From Azolla caroliniana (taxonomy: Eukaryota > Polypodiophyta): a stretch of 64,000 bases of DNA. A program made the translations under genes and the position numbers. The notes beneath the pieces were generated by a model that ran no database searches, was not told where the DNA came from, and saw only the letters and a program-made list of their open reading frames with translations. This document shows positions 1 to 11,137 of the stretch, piece after piece. The stretch's first letter is position 1, and each line of letters starts with the position of its first letter. Location: NCBI GenBank assembly GCA_043228905.1, contig JBHGNT010000010.1, positions 6,324,001-6,388,000 on the forward strand, written 5' to 3'.

Positions 1-580
1 CCACAATTACCTTCAACATGTCATTCCAGTCCATCAAACCGTTCAAGCTGGCTTATTTATGTGAAACATTGACCATCAAGTATGTGACGAATAAAATAAT
101 GCTTCTAGTGTTGCTCCCGAAGCAGCACTAGGACGATGCCATGTTGTCAATCACCACCATTTCATCGTTCGCCACATTGTAAGATAACCCTTTTTCGCAA
201 AAACATTGAGAATAGAAATCCCGTTTCTTTGGCAGTAAGTCGACATTGGTCAGGAGATTTGATAATTCATGTAACATCCCATGGGTTCGGCATTATATGG
301 GATGGTCGCTTATTTTTGTCCTACTGATAGAACAAGGAGTTTTTTTTTTTTTTTTTTCTGTTTTGTTTTTATCTGGGGTGGGGTTGGTTGGGCCAAGATG
401 GTCATAATCATGTACACTCGTAATTTGACTTGTTTCTCCGAGGTGGGGGGGGGGGGGGGGGGGAATTGACGATATAAACTCGGGCGGATTAGTTTTTCGG
501 CAATCGTCTCACAACTATTATAAACATGGCGAGTGATTGAGTTGCGATAGGATTCATTATAAACAGTTTGGTTTTTGTTT
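1..580. other. Upstream region of cytochrome c gene, no gene seen
   Basis: No coding region is convincing here; the short open frames have no recognisable motif. Two homopolymers stand out: a run of about 18 T at 340-357 and a run of 19 G at 445-463. The segment runs directly into the cytochrome c promoter. Confidence 0.6.
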
Positions 581-582
581 TC

Positions 583-590
583 TATAAATA
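583..590 (+). promoter_or_regulatory. TATA box of cytochrome c gene
   Basis: TATAAATA matches the plant TATA consensus and lies about 250 bases before the cytochrome c ATG at 839. Transcription would be expected to begin about 25-35 bases downstream, which places the start inside or just after the CCGAAC hairpin at 594-633. The position is seen; the transcription start is inferred. Confidence 0.55.
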
Positions 591-593
591 GAT

Positions 594-650
594 GGTTCGG
601 TTCGGTTTCAAGGAAAAGAAACCGAACCGAACCGAACCGAACCGAAACCG
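594..650 (+). repeat. CCGAAC hairpin in the cytochrome c leader
   Basis: GGTTCGGTTCGGTTTC (594-609) is the perfect reverse complement of 618-633, giving a 16-bp stem with an 8-base A-rich loop. Further CCGAA units follow to about 650. It sits between the TATA box and the start codon, so depending on the transcription start it is in core promoter DNA or at the mRNA 5' end. Confidence 0.75.
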
Positions 651-838
651 AGTCGGACCATTAGCAACTTACCACACACACGTTTCCGTGCTCTTCACGA
701 AACCCTATTCGCTTTTGCCCTAAAATATGTACTACTACTAGCAAACGCCTGCCTACCTCTCTCTGTGCGCCTGCCTGTCTCGTGCCTCAGTAACCCTAAT
801 CTGTCTGTCTGTCTGTCTTTCTGTCTTGTCTTCTCGCC

Positions 839-3257
839 ATGGCCAGCTTCGGTGATGCTCCCGCCGGAGATCCCAAATCAGGAGAGAAGATCTTCAAGAC
901 CAAGTGCTCACAGTGCCATGTTGTCGAGAAAGGCGCTGGACACAAGCAAGGTATCTCTCTCCCCCCCACCTTCCCTCCCTCCATTGCTCTCTTCCTCATT
1001 TCTTTCTGCTTTCGCCACAGAATCTGCCTGTCTCTGTCGAAACTGCCTTTCTTTCCGCATCTTTATGTTCTCCAAGGTCGGGACTTTAAATCCTGTACCG
1101 AGAGGTTAATGCTTTCTTTTAGATCAATGTATGGATTATTGATCATCGAAACATATGATGGATCATGGCCTTCTATAGACAGAGGATAATAGTAGAAATC
1201 TGCGTTCTTCTGGATAGCGCATCGTTTCGCTACTGATCTTTGTTGAAACGTTTATTTTTCTTGATTGGTACGCTTCCGAGAGCCCGTTGTCACTTATGTA
1301 CAATGGGGATTGATGCATCCCGAAGTATCAATACATGTATTTGTTTTTATCTTACGTCTCTGTGTTTCTTGGTCTGCCTTGCGAAATGTCTTGGCCTTTG
1401 TCCCGGAGACCAGGCTGTGGAATCTTCATATAAGACCTCTATTTGGTAAACATACATTCTTTCTAGAAGATTCCTCTTGTCTTTCTTGATTTTCCTTCCA
1501 AAATTATGCCATTACCTCTGATAGATCTGTTTCTCAAAATCTGTTTGTGCGAGAATGTTTGTGTCTCTTTTGAATGTCCCCTGCATTCTTCGTTTTCCTT
1601 CGACGGTCGAGCCAGATAATCCACTGGCATAACTGCATGAGAGATGTAATTTATATCCATTAGCTCGCCTCTCAAGATTACGCCATTAACTTTAATAAAC
1701 GATCAAAGTTTTTTAAATCTGTAAACGGGAGACCGTTTATTTCGGTATGGAGGATTATTTTCATGTGCATGCTTTTCTTTCTCTCATAGTTGTATGAAAG
1801 ATATATATGCATATCCATTAGATGAATTATCTGCATATATGGTAATATTCCTTCTGCTGAAGGGTTCAGGATCAGGTTATCGTACAGACAGATGTATGGA
1901 GTTGCATACTCATGTGAGGAACTATGCAAATCACTCAAATTCAATTTTCATGATTGTGGATGTCTTGAGCCAGATGAGTATAAAGAATGTTGAGGAATGG
2001 ATAATGGAATGACATCTGACAAATATGTTTACGATTCAAGAACGTAGATGCATTTTGGAAATAAATATACTGATCATGAATCAAACCATGAACAAAACAG
2101 CCATTTGAGAGCAGAGGAGCTCAGTTCTATTGAATATAAATACCGGTTATTCGATGTGAAAATATGACTAGAATAATATAGGGATCATGAATAAAAAAAA
2201 TGAAAAAATAGCCATTCGGTTTTAAGGAATAGGAAAACTGATTACTTGAATAATTAGAGTCAATTTAAGGAATACGGGGCCGATTATTTGAATATTAAAG
2301 ATTGACTATGTACTAGTGGCTGCAAATCAGCAAGTTTGCTGAGGCAGATGGTGATGTTAATGCATTTGTGTAGCTCTCAAGACTCAAGACTTCAACCATT
2401 TTATCTGAGACAAATAACAATATTGTATTGATTCAGCCTTTCTGCATTAAGCAAAATCTTGGAGCTCTTTTTATGAAAATTCACCTTATTGATAATATTA
2501 TAGCAATTATGGTTTGTTTTAGCAGTGGTTTTAATGACTATGGGTAATAACGAAATTTAAGTTGGTAAGTTTTCAAAGTAATTGTTGGTTCTTTTCAGGT
2601 CCCAACTTGAGTGGTCTTTTCGGTAGGCAGTCAGGAACAGCTGCAGGCTACTCATATTCAACCGCTAACAAGACTAAAGCCGTAATATGGAGTGAAGAAA
2701 CGCTATACGAGTATTTGTTGAACCCAAAGAAGGTGAGATCCTCTTCAAGTTTTGCAATTTCTCTAAAGTTTTTATTCGTTTTTCTAACTGAACTGTAGAG
2801 TGTATTATCATGAATAATGACATGCATTATCATCAGTGACCTGGAATGCAAGAATAGGATGACTCTGGATAAAACTCTATTATGGATGACTTTTGATAGA
2901 AAAAAGATATGATATGTATTCTGATTTTCTTTTGTCATGACATGCATTATAACCACAGACAATTAAAGTGATAGGATGATTAAGAGAGGTGACGAAATGG
3001 TTTTATTTCACGTTTTGCTTTTTGTTCTGTCATGCATTATTGTAACATTTTATTCTTGTTTATTTATGTCATGGCGTGTATTGGCATAAGAGACTAGGGT
3101 CGAGAATGCATATATTTAGAGAGTTCATGTACAATGGTTGATCTTTATCTTTTTTTTGCAGTATATTCCTGGAACAAAGATGGTGTTCCCTGGTTTGAAG
3201 AAGCCCCAAGAACGAACAGACCTCATCTCGTACCTCAAGGCATCCACTGCTGAATGA
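839..3257 (+). CDS. CYTC: Cytochrome c (mitochondrial electron carrier), 3 exons
   Basis: Soluble heme protein of the mitochondrial intermembrane space that carries electrons from complex III to complex IV. Exons: 839-950, 2599-2732 and 3162-3257; introns 951-2598 and 2733-3161 are GT-AG. The join gives 113 aa, normal for plants. Visible: heme-attachment CSQCH (Cys23, Cys26, His27), then [14 protein letters not shown], and [12 protein letters not shown] with the axial ligand Met89. The ATG is chosen because MASF... is the usual plant N-terminus and there is no targeting peptide, as expected for cytochrome c. Intron 1 begins inside a glycine codon (phase 1). The coding sequence has no stop or frameshift and looks functional. 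The second base of the Gly38 codon onward comes from exon 2. Intron 1 (1.65 kb) contains no recognisable element. Confidence 0.97.
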
Positions 3258-4700
3258 GAGAGATGATTGCCTCTTTAACTCTTTCAATAACGAAGGAGCA
3301 TTGAATTGAAAATACCGTTTAGAAGTATTTTTCAGAACCCTTTCAATAAACCAAAAATTGTTTGCACAATTTATGCAGGCACACATGCCATGTTTTGATG
3401 TGTGTCCTGTTTGCGGTCATTGGTGACCCTTTGAGTAACTTTTTTCTCTTTTTGATAAGCCATTTTTTCTTGAGCTTACTACATGAAATTACATATCCAT
3501 TTTTTTGTTGTTGCTACAATTGGTTTGATCTTGGATTTTGATGAGTGCTAATGTTTCAGTTTTTGATGTATGTGTTGTGTTTCAAGAAGTTTCAATTAGT
3601 TTGGTGGTCAGGTTCATGCTCAGTAGGTACTGAAGTGATTGAGTTTTGGCTAATCTGAATTAAATTTTTGTGTGAAAAACCTTTTGATTAGCTCTCTGCC
3701 TGTATGATGTGTTTTAAGAACGTAGATCAATCTTAGCTCTAATGGTTGTGTGATTGTGCCTTAATAATGTTGATTACTGAAAGCTGTGAATGTAGAGTTT
3801 CTCTTCTTTAACTAGTTAAAACACTGAGGTCGTGATGAAAGGTGTTGTATGGTTTCATGAAGTAATCTCATTTATGCATGTTTAGGTTTTCCTGATCCTT
3901 TATGCATCTCATTTTCTCATGTTATTTCAAGTTTTTTTATTGATGGTAAATGTAGTTTGATAAGAAAGGTCTGGAAGGTTTGTATGGTTTTATGAAGCAA
4001 ATCCCTTATGGATGTTCTGTGTGCGTCTAGAATTTCTTGACGGTTTATGCATCTCATTTCTCATGTTATTTAAGTAATTTTTATTGCTAATAGAGCTAGT
4101 TTCCAGGACTAGCCATTTTAGTGGATCTATACTGTTTATTACCTTTGACAGTCATATGGTTGGAACTTGGTACAAGTGACTGTTATTTGTATTCAAAGCC
4201 ATCTTGGGTCATTACATTTGACTGTTCTAATTTTGGCACTTAGACTAGCTGCATGCATTTGTGAATTATGATCATCATATGCATATTATCTGACCTCCTT
4301 TGTAGTCGTTTTTCTAGACCTTGTCAAATGAAAAAGCAACATAAATTCCCTACTCTCAAGTTCTATCCTTCAGGGTGTATTCCTACGATATTCTTGGCCA
4401 ATGTGCTAAATTCTTTATCAATGTGAAACCTCTACTTGTCGGGCCTTTTGCAGCTAATCAGCTAAAACTTTTGTGTGGTAGTATTAGCTCCGATTTCTCC
4501 GATTTTCTTGCATAAGTTGTGATGAAAAACATCTTAAAGTTGGTATTAGCTCCAATTCTTCTAACCATCTTGAGTCTTTCATAAGAAATTGTGTTTTAAA
4601 GTTTGGTGTAAGTTCTTATATCGTGTATGATTTATTGATGATTTACTTTTGCATGGTGTGAACTGATTTCATTCAAGATAATAATATATTTTGTATGAAA
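3258..4700 (+). other. 3' UTR and downstream region of cytochrome c, no gene seen
   Basis: AT-rich sequence after the TGA. AATAAA-like signals occur near 3343 (CAATAAACC) but the poly(A) site cannot be fixed. No coding motif is recognised on either strand. Related phrases recur (GTATGGTTT(C/T)ATGAAG near 3848 and 3979, followed by GCATCTCATTT), suggesting an old weak local duplication. Confidence 0.5.
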
Positions 4701-6150
4701 AGAAATGCAAAATGTAGCAGGTTATTGATTTCTCACCAAATGTAAATAAATGCGAAAACCTAACGAGCAAACTTGCAACACATGTCCCCCTCTAGTCTCA
4801 TGCTATTGTAATCACCATAAGGAGCAGTATAATTTAAGTAGCCAATAAATAAAACTAAGGTCAGGTTTGCTCACTTAATAGTGTGAGATTTGCGAACTTA
4901 TTAATCTCTCTTAGGGTCCTTAGGTCTATTGCATGAGAGAGAATATTGAACTTGTGGCAAACGGAACAATAGGGAAAACTAGAGACAATAAATAGAAAAG
5001 AAGTAGCCAACTGTTTTATAAATTATGAATACCATAAAAGTGCACTTTATGGAACACAAACCTTACACAATAATACCACCAACTTTAAGGTAATTAGAAC
5101 GGTCAATAAAATTGAAAGAAAATGATCAAACAAAGTGAAGGGGATTATAAAGAGGAGAGTAGAGAAAGAGAACGCCCATTTTCTCCACACTTTTTCTTCC
5201 ATTGTTTCTAGGTAAATCATAGGCATGGAGGAGACACATATTATTGTCACTAGACCTACATGACTAAAATAGAATTTTATTGCTGGTGCAAAATATATAA
5301 GTTTAACCATATCCAATTAATGGTTGTTGCTTAAGGGCTTTCTTATGCTTAAAGTAGAGAATAGATATATATTTGTATGCATATGTATATATGCCTATTG
5401 TTGGCAAAGAAGTCTAACTTGGAGATGCTGTGCAAGGTCGGCACATTGGGTAATTGATGGTGGGATGCTTACTAGATGGAAATGAATGTTGTTTTTTTAG
5501 TATGAAGTATCATGTATATAGCCCAACCTAGTATGAGCTCTCCAAGCCCATGTATATATGTATGTATGTACACACACACACACACACATGATACACACGA
5601 CACATACATATATATGTACATGATGGAACTTTGGGTTTGGATTGGAGCTGACATTTTTGGAGCTTCATAGAGTAAGAGAGAACTCTTGTAAGGGATCTTG
5701 TACTTGTTAGTGTGAACATATGAGTTGTCATCTTCAACGTTGGGGATTGAATCCATGGGTTTTGTCATTATGTCTTTGAATGTTGTGTTATACTCATGAC
5801 CTTGCCATTGTTAATCTTGTTCTTTACCATAGTTGTGGCGTAGTATATTTAGGTTTTGAGGGTTAGGTAAAATGATGGGTTATCCTAACTCCAATAGGTG
5901 GCCTCAAAGAAAGGGGAGGAGAGTATGGATAAAATGTGGTCACACACAAAATTCGCCCTATTTAAGGTTCAAATTCCAAGGTTTGTTTGATGTGGAGGTT
6001 GTATGAGATATAAGGGAAGGATCAACTAATTCAGCCACTTCCACAAAAAGGATTGACTAAACATCACCCTGTTATACATAGAGATGTATGTGGAGCACTT
6101 ATCAATGAAGAAACCCATAGAAAGTTTATGGACATGAGTTTTCTATGGGT
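4700..6150. other. Intergenic, unassigned
   Basis: No recognisable gene. An 89-codon frame on - at 5047-5316 is hydrophobic but matches nothing I know. A dinucleotide repeat (AC)n spans about 5570-5588, preceded by TATG/TATA repeats. A 27-base motif around 6100-6125 (GAAACCCATAGAAAG...) is repeated inverted at 6135-6160, giving a small stem-loop. Confidence 0.4.
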
Positions 6151-6478
6151 TTCTTCATTGAGTAGTGTGGTCCCATAGGAAGTCAGAGTAATTCTCAATG
6201 CAGAAGTTTGTAGTCCCATAGGAAGTCAGAACAAGGCTCGAGGACAACCAATGAAGGAGAATAAAAGGATGAGAGTTAGTGGATAGTAAAAATTCCCTAT
6301 GTGAAAATAATGAATGCATACATGTGCTCACCCTTCTTGGTGGACATTTGAGTAGGACACTGACATTAATATACCGATCTAACAATTCATCATATTTCTT
6401 GTGACTTACCTTATATGCTGACATGTGATAAGTAAGAAATATTCATCCTCCATTAGGTTTTTATTTCATACCTTGCAA

Positions 6479-6640
6479 ATCTTCATATTTGGGGGATGAT
6501 GTCATTATGCTACCTCAACACCTAACTTGTGTGAGTGAGTTCGAAGAAGTGTTACCTTGGATATCTTCATATTTGGGTGATAATGTCATTATGCTACCTC
6601 AACACCTAACTTGTGTGAGCAAATTCGAAGAAGTGTTATG
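6479..6640. repeat. 82-bp tandem duplication
   Basis: The block starting CTTCATATTTGGG at about 6480 recurs at about 6562, followed by the same TGTCATTATGCTACCTCAAC and ending GAAGAAGTGTTA. There are a few substitutions. It lies in the 3' part of LINE copy 1. Confidence 0.8.
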
Positions 6641-7934
6641 ACTTTTAAGAGAGAAGCCTCATGGGGGTAGTGAGATTCAATTGGATACGTTCAAGCATTT
6701 TTACCTTGTGTTGGGGACAACATTGGGGGTTAGTATTTTCAATGTAATATTCCAATTTTGACACTTTAGCATCTTGCCACTTCATAACTAGTGTGCCTAA
6801 TAATCTATCATCGATGACCACATACATCATAGCATCACCTGAGAGCTCCAAAACATCTTCACTACCCATCCTTGAAACCCAACTAGATGAGAGGATTCAC
6901 TCTTATTAATTCTTTGTACCTTGCATCTTATGTCCTAAACTTGTTTTGGCAATCCATGATCAAGTATATTCTTGACTTTTACGAAATACTACTAAGTATA
7001 CTCTAGGGGTTGACTGCTAGTTTTTAATAACATGATAAGGTACGATGTTGAGGATTTTACCCCCAATTGTCTACGTAAGTTGTAAGAAGAATTTTTGAAT
7101 TTCCTCTATCTCATTCCATGCACTAAGTGATATAATGTCACCCCCACACTTCCACTCCATAAACTTGTGACACTTGAACCATCATAGCATTGAATAACAT
7201 CAATCTCACTTCTCATTGTAGAATATCACTTTGGTTTCATTGATCCTCAAACAATAACTATTCTAACCCACTTGAAGTCTCGATTCATAGGATACTTTCC
7301 ATCTATTTGTTGATGGGACACTAATTGTCCATCTATTTGTCGAAAACTTTCTTGTAGTTAACAAAACAACAATATAATGTTTTCCCTTGAAGTTGACTTT
7401 CTTCCCTGATAACTCTGTAACCAATGATTGGTAGTTGAATGCTTAAAGTCTAAATCCTGCTTGACCAAGTGCTCATTTGCGATGATGTTCAACTCACGAG
7501 CTAATATTTTGTTCTATGATAATGCCATATAACTTGGTCATAAATGAGCTAACTATTATAGTTTGAGAGATGAGCCTTGCATCCTTCATCAAACCAAATG
7601 TTTAATGGGAAGCTAAGAATTCTATGTCCACGGTCCACCCACACGTGCATTAAAAATATTGATATCCTACCTTGGGAATGACATCCTTCAAGTTCTCCTG
7701 ATTTGTTTTTCATATCATCACAAATGGGAGGGGTTCCTGGCATAACTCTCAACCTCATTTGCATATAGATTAGTTTTTCCATACCAAGGTTGCATAATGT
7801 ACCACTGTTCCTTTTGTAATCTAATGCATTGGTCAATATGTGAGTTTTTGGTTGCAACATGCAAGTATAAGGGCTTGTGATTTGAGTCGGGTGACAATGG
7901 GCTACAATTTAATGTATTCACTATGGATGCACCA

Positions 7935-8160
7935 TATTCTTTCACCAATACATAGTCAAGTACACTTCCTCCTCTCGAATCAATAAGACATCTGAAACAT
8001 TTGCCATTGGAAACACATGGGTACAATTGAGAATATGCAAATTTGCGTATTCTTTCACCAATACATAGTCAAGTACACTTCCTCCTCTCGAATCAAGAAG
8101 ACATCTCAAACATTTGCCACTGGAAACACATGGGTACAATTGAGAATATGCAAATTTGTG
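7935..8160. repeat. 113-bp tandem duplication inside LINE endonuclease
   Basis: TATTCTTTCACCAATACATA occurs at 7935 and again at 8048, and the following roughly 110 bases match with a handful of substitutions (AATAAGACATCTGAAA versus AAGAAGACATCTCAAA). The duplication doubles an endonuclease segment ending in RGGSVLDYVL. Confidence 0.9.
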
Positions 8161-8560
8161 TATTTAAGAATATGTGTGAGAAGCCTACCATAATCTTACA
8201 TAATATAATCTTCTTGAGCACATAGAAAATTTGAAACCATGACATTATTATCGACTTCCACATTTTGATAAGTTCCAACTCTAACATTAAAATCTCGCGC
8301 AACCAACGCTTTTCCAATCTTGTCAATGTAAGAATGTCAACACATACATTAGAAAAAGGATCCTCATGATCTAGCTGATACAAATTATAGTAGTTGGTTT
8401 ATCTTGACATGATGTTACTTCAACCCACATCTATCTTTTGTATTCATCATACTTACATACTCATATGTAGTTTTCCAATCCCTCACAATAAATACATGTC
8501 ACTCCTGGTCACCCAATATTACTTCTAGTGTGAGGCCATTGAGATTTTATGGTATTAAGT

Positions 8561-8757
8561 ATACACTTGGCATCATGTTTTGAAGTTTCAACCAGAAGAA
8601 TAATATCTATATCATGACCGTCAATATTAGATATACACTTAGCTTCATGTTTCAAAGTTTCAACTAGAAGAATAATATCTATATCATAACCATCAATATT
8701 AGGTGTACACTTGGCTTCATGTTCTGAAGTGTCAACTAGAAGAATAATATCTATATA
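8561..8757. repeat. Three 72-bp tandem repeats inside LINE endonuclease
   Basis: TACACTT...TTCATGTT...GAAGTNTCAAC(C/T)AGAAGAATAATATC recurs from 8562, 8634 and 8706, an exact 72-base spacing. Copies differ at several positions, so this is older than the other duplications. The region corresponds to the N-terminal endonuclease part of LINE copy 1. Confidence 0.85.
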
Positions 8758-8839
8758 TCGTGAGCTACATCACTCAACCCAAAGTCTTTATTCCAAGGAT
8801 ATATTCTACAAATCCAAAACATGATTTACAAACTTGAGG

Positions 8840-9360
8840 CAATCCCTTAGGAAGTTATTGTTCGGGGTTTTCTCGAACCTTAAACATGTACTTAACCATC
8901 CATGATCTCAACAAGAAGTGATCGAGTTCAAAGAAGTAACAACATCTGTGGTGTTTGTAGCTTGACTTGATGAAAATATTTTCAAGTAGTTTCAGAGCCT
9001 TTCCAAGTTAACTTAGGGATGAAGCTACCAATGTTGAATGTCCATGCTAGAGTTAAGGGATGCGATTGACCCATACTTCAACTCGATAGAGAAGCACCAA
9101 GTTTTACTAGAGCGTCAATAGGATATTACCTAAACCTTGTAAGGTGTCAAATAGCTAGCTCATTGTGGGAACGCAAATGCAAGGATTGTTTGACCATGTT
9201 TTGAGTCTCGACGAGCATGGCTTTCAAATGCTGTGATCTACGGGGCCAAAGCCTTAATCTGAGCCTATGGTTGGCTCTTGGATCCATTACCAGGGCAAGA
9301 CTTTATGAATCCAATTGGGGGCTCTTTCACATCTATGACTCTGATCAAACCATCAATAGA
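8840..9360. other. Intergenic, nothing recognised
   Basis: No coding motif or repeat structure recognised between the LINE remnant and the GGTTTGG-rich segment before the TMEM42-like gene. Confidence 0.4.
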
Positions 9361-9369
9361 TAGCTATAG

Positions 9370-9800
9370 GCTCGGTTCAGCTCAAGCGGAACCGAACTAT
9401 TAAGCCATGGTTTATCGGTTCAAACTAGTTAAATGGTTTGGGGTATTAATAAATGGTTCAGACTTAAGTTTTAGGTCAGTTTGGTTTTAAAACTCCGGGT
9501 TTATTGGTTTATAGATTCAAGTGGTTTGATTTAAAGGTCTATAGGTTTATGGTTAACTTTTTTTTTACCTTGAATGGTTTAACTAATATGTATTTTTTAT
9601 TGATTTAATACATATATTAAACTTAAATGCTTATTTAATTTTTTAATTAGTTGGACTTAAATGCTTAGGATTAAATTTTTATTAAATGGTTCGTTTTGGT
9701 TTAAATGATTTGGTGTAAACGGCTTGAGAGTGTATAAACGGTTTGGTTTGGTTTTTGTTTGATATAAACGGTTTGGTTCACGGACACTGAACCGACTCCA
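9370..9800. repeat. GGTTCGG/GGTTTGG-rich degenerate repeat upstream of TMEM42-like gene
   Basis: The phrase (T/A)AACGGTTTGGTT and variants (GGTTCAGGT, GGTTTGGGG, CGGTTCAAAC) recurs many times, densest at 9700-9790. The same theme forms the leader hairpin of the cytochrome c gene and the inverted repeat at 12381-12485. It ends about 70 bases before the TMEM42-like ATG. Confidence 0.6.
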
Positions 9801-9802
9801 TA

Positions 9803-9850
9803 GAACAGAGAACAGAGAACAGAGAACAGAGAACAGAGAGCAGAGAAGAG
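9803..9850 (+). repeat. AGAGAAC minisatellite in the 5' leader
   Basis: Five near-identical 7-base units (AGAACAG/AGAGAAC) followed by AGAGAGCAGAGAAGAGGAG immediately precede the ATG at 9866. Purine-rich repeats are common in plant 5' UTRs; no specific role is claimed. Confidence 0.75.
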
Positions 9851-9865
9851 GAGCAGGGGCAGAGA

Positions 9866-11137
9866 ATGTTGGATGGGTGGTTGTGGGCCATCGCCGCAGG
9901 TTCCTCCGCCGCCATATCTGCTGTTCTTGCAAAGCTTCTCTCCCCTCAGGTACAAGGAGAAGGAAAGAAGATTGCATTTCACCTCTTCCTCTTTGTAGGG
10001 AATCCATGGAGAAACAGACAGATTTTCCGTTTCGATCCTTTCCTTTTGTGCTTTATATAGAATCCCATCTTTCCCTCGTCTGCCTACCGTTTTTCCGCAT
10101 CTTCTTCCCCTCTGATTGGATCTTTCTATCCATGATTCTGATTCCTTTTCCTATTCTTATATGCAGGTTCCTGCTCTTCTGAGGGTTTGTGGCTATGGCG
10201 GCGTTGTCCTTCTCAATGTCTTGATGTGGAGTTTCTATGTCAAGAGTCTAAAAGCTCTTACTTCTCTGCAAGCCACATCTGTAAATTTTGCTTCAAATTT
10301 CCTCGTTTCTGGACTTGCTGGATACATTTGTTTCTCTGAAGATCTACATTTTCGGGTAAAATCCTCTGTCTTGTAAGCGTAACCCGCATTTTGACATAGT
10401 CAGATTATAAAAGCCTAACGCATATATAATGCAGGATCTCGAAGAATTTCCCATATAAAACATCTCATAGGATTATATCTTGACATGGTTTCCATACAAT
10501 GGATATCTATAGTAGGATCATGAAACATTTTTGAAAAGATCATGGCCTAGTTTCCAGAAAATTGATATTTGAAGCAGAATTATGAATCATTCTTGACATG
10601 GTTTCTATATGAACGCACAGAAAGAACAATGCACTGGATATATAAAGTAGGATAATGCAATATTCTTTACATAGTGTCTATACAAAAACATACAGAAAGG
10701 ATCATGGGTTAATTTCCAGAGGATGGATATATACAGTTGGAACATGAAACATTCTGGACATAGTTTCACAAAAACAGAGGAAGTATCATGGATTAATTTC
10801 CATCCAGTCAGATATAAAATAGGACCATCAATCATATGTAGTCTCCATACAACTTGATGTGTAAAGTAGGAGATGAAGCTTTTTTGGTATAATTTCTAAA
10901 CAAACACATAAGAATTAATTTTCGTACAAGTGGATTTATAAAGTAAGATGATGAAGGTCTTTTTTTTGACATAGTTTCCATACAAACACAGAAAGGATAA
11001 TGGATCGACGTATGACTTAAATCTAACAAAATGCAGTTTCTATTATGCAGTGGTTTGTGGGAGCCTTTCTCATTGTTTCAGGAATTTTGTTGCTGAGCCA
11101 TGCAGACAAACAAAAAGAGCATGCCAAATCAAATTAG
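9866..11137 (+). CDS. TMEM42/EamA-like small membrane protein, 3 exons
   Basis: Exons 9866-9949, 10167-10355 and 11051-11137, all phase 0, with GT-AG introns of 217 and 695 bases. The 119-aa product has four hydrophobic segments (about 6-25, 39-56, 62-83, 92-108) and a lysine-rich tail (DKQKEHAKSN). Recognisable family features are the N-terminal GWLWAIAAGSSAAISAVLAK, VNFASNFLVSGLAGY and ILLLSH, which match the TMEM42 family, half-size relatives of the EamA/drug-metabolite transporters. Substrate and location are not known for the family; a membrane role is certain, transport is inference. The ATG is the first in frame and begins the usual MLDG(W)xWAIxAG N-terminus. No disabling changes are seen. 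Confidence 0.85.

Larger units (their letters stand above)
6155..8830 (-). mobile_element. LINE (non-LTR retrotransposon), degraded copy 1
   Basis: Many stops and deletions, but it is collinear with the better LINE copy at 45.7-50.0 kb. Read on the minus strand from about 8830 down: endonuclease N-terminus, endonuclease middle (about 8380-8210), the endonuclease end with PDSNHKPLYL (about 7900), the linker (7860-7550), a small part of the reverse transcriptase (7330-7550), then the C-terminal segment (6869-6645, LxLSGDAMxYVxIDxRLL) and the HSLFSHREFLL tail (about 6300). The central RT with its catalytic motif is deleted. It contains three tandem duplications, listed separately. Its intact sequence at about 7620-7660 is the empty site for the solo LTR in copy 2. 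No function expected. Confidence 0.75.

Noticed and set aside
445-463. G-quadruplex control element for cytochrome c
   Set aside because: A 19-G homopolymer can form quadruplexes, but it may be a sequencing or assembly run and lies well upstream of the TATA box; other C-runs in the window look similar.
1678-1944. 88-codon frame on - inside cytochrome c intron 1
   Set aside because: It lies wholly within a well-supported intron and has no recognisable motif.
5047-5316. Hydrophobic 89-codon frame on -
   Set aside because: Composition reflects AT-rich DNA; no family motif, no promoter or neighbour context.
5560-5600. Regulatory role of the (AC)n tract
   Set aside because: Ordinary microsatellite with no nearby gene.
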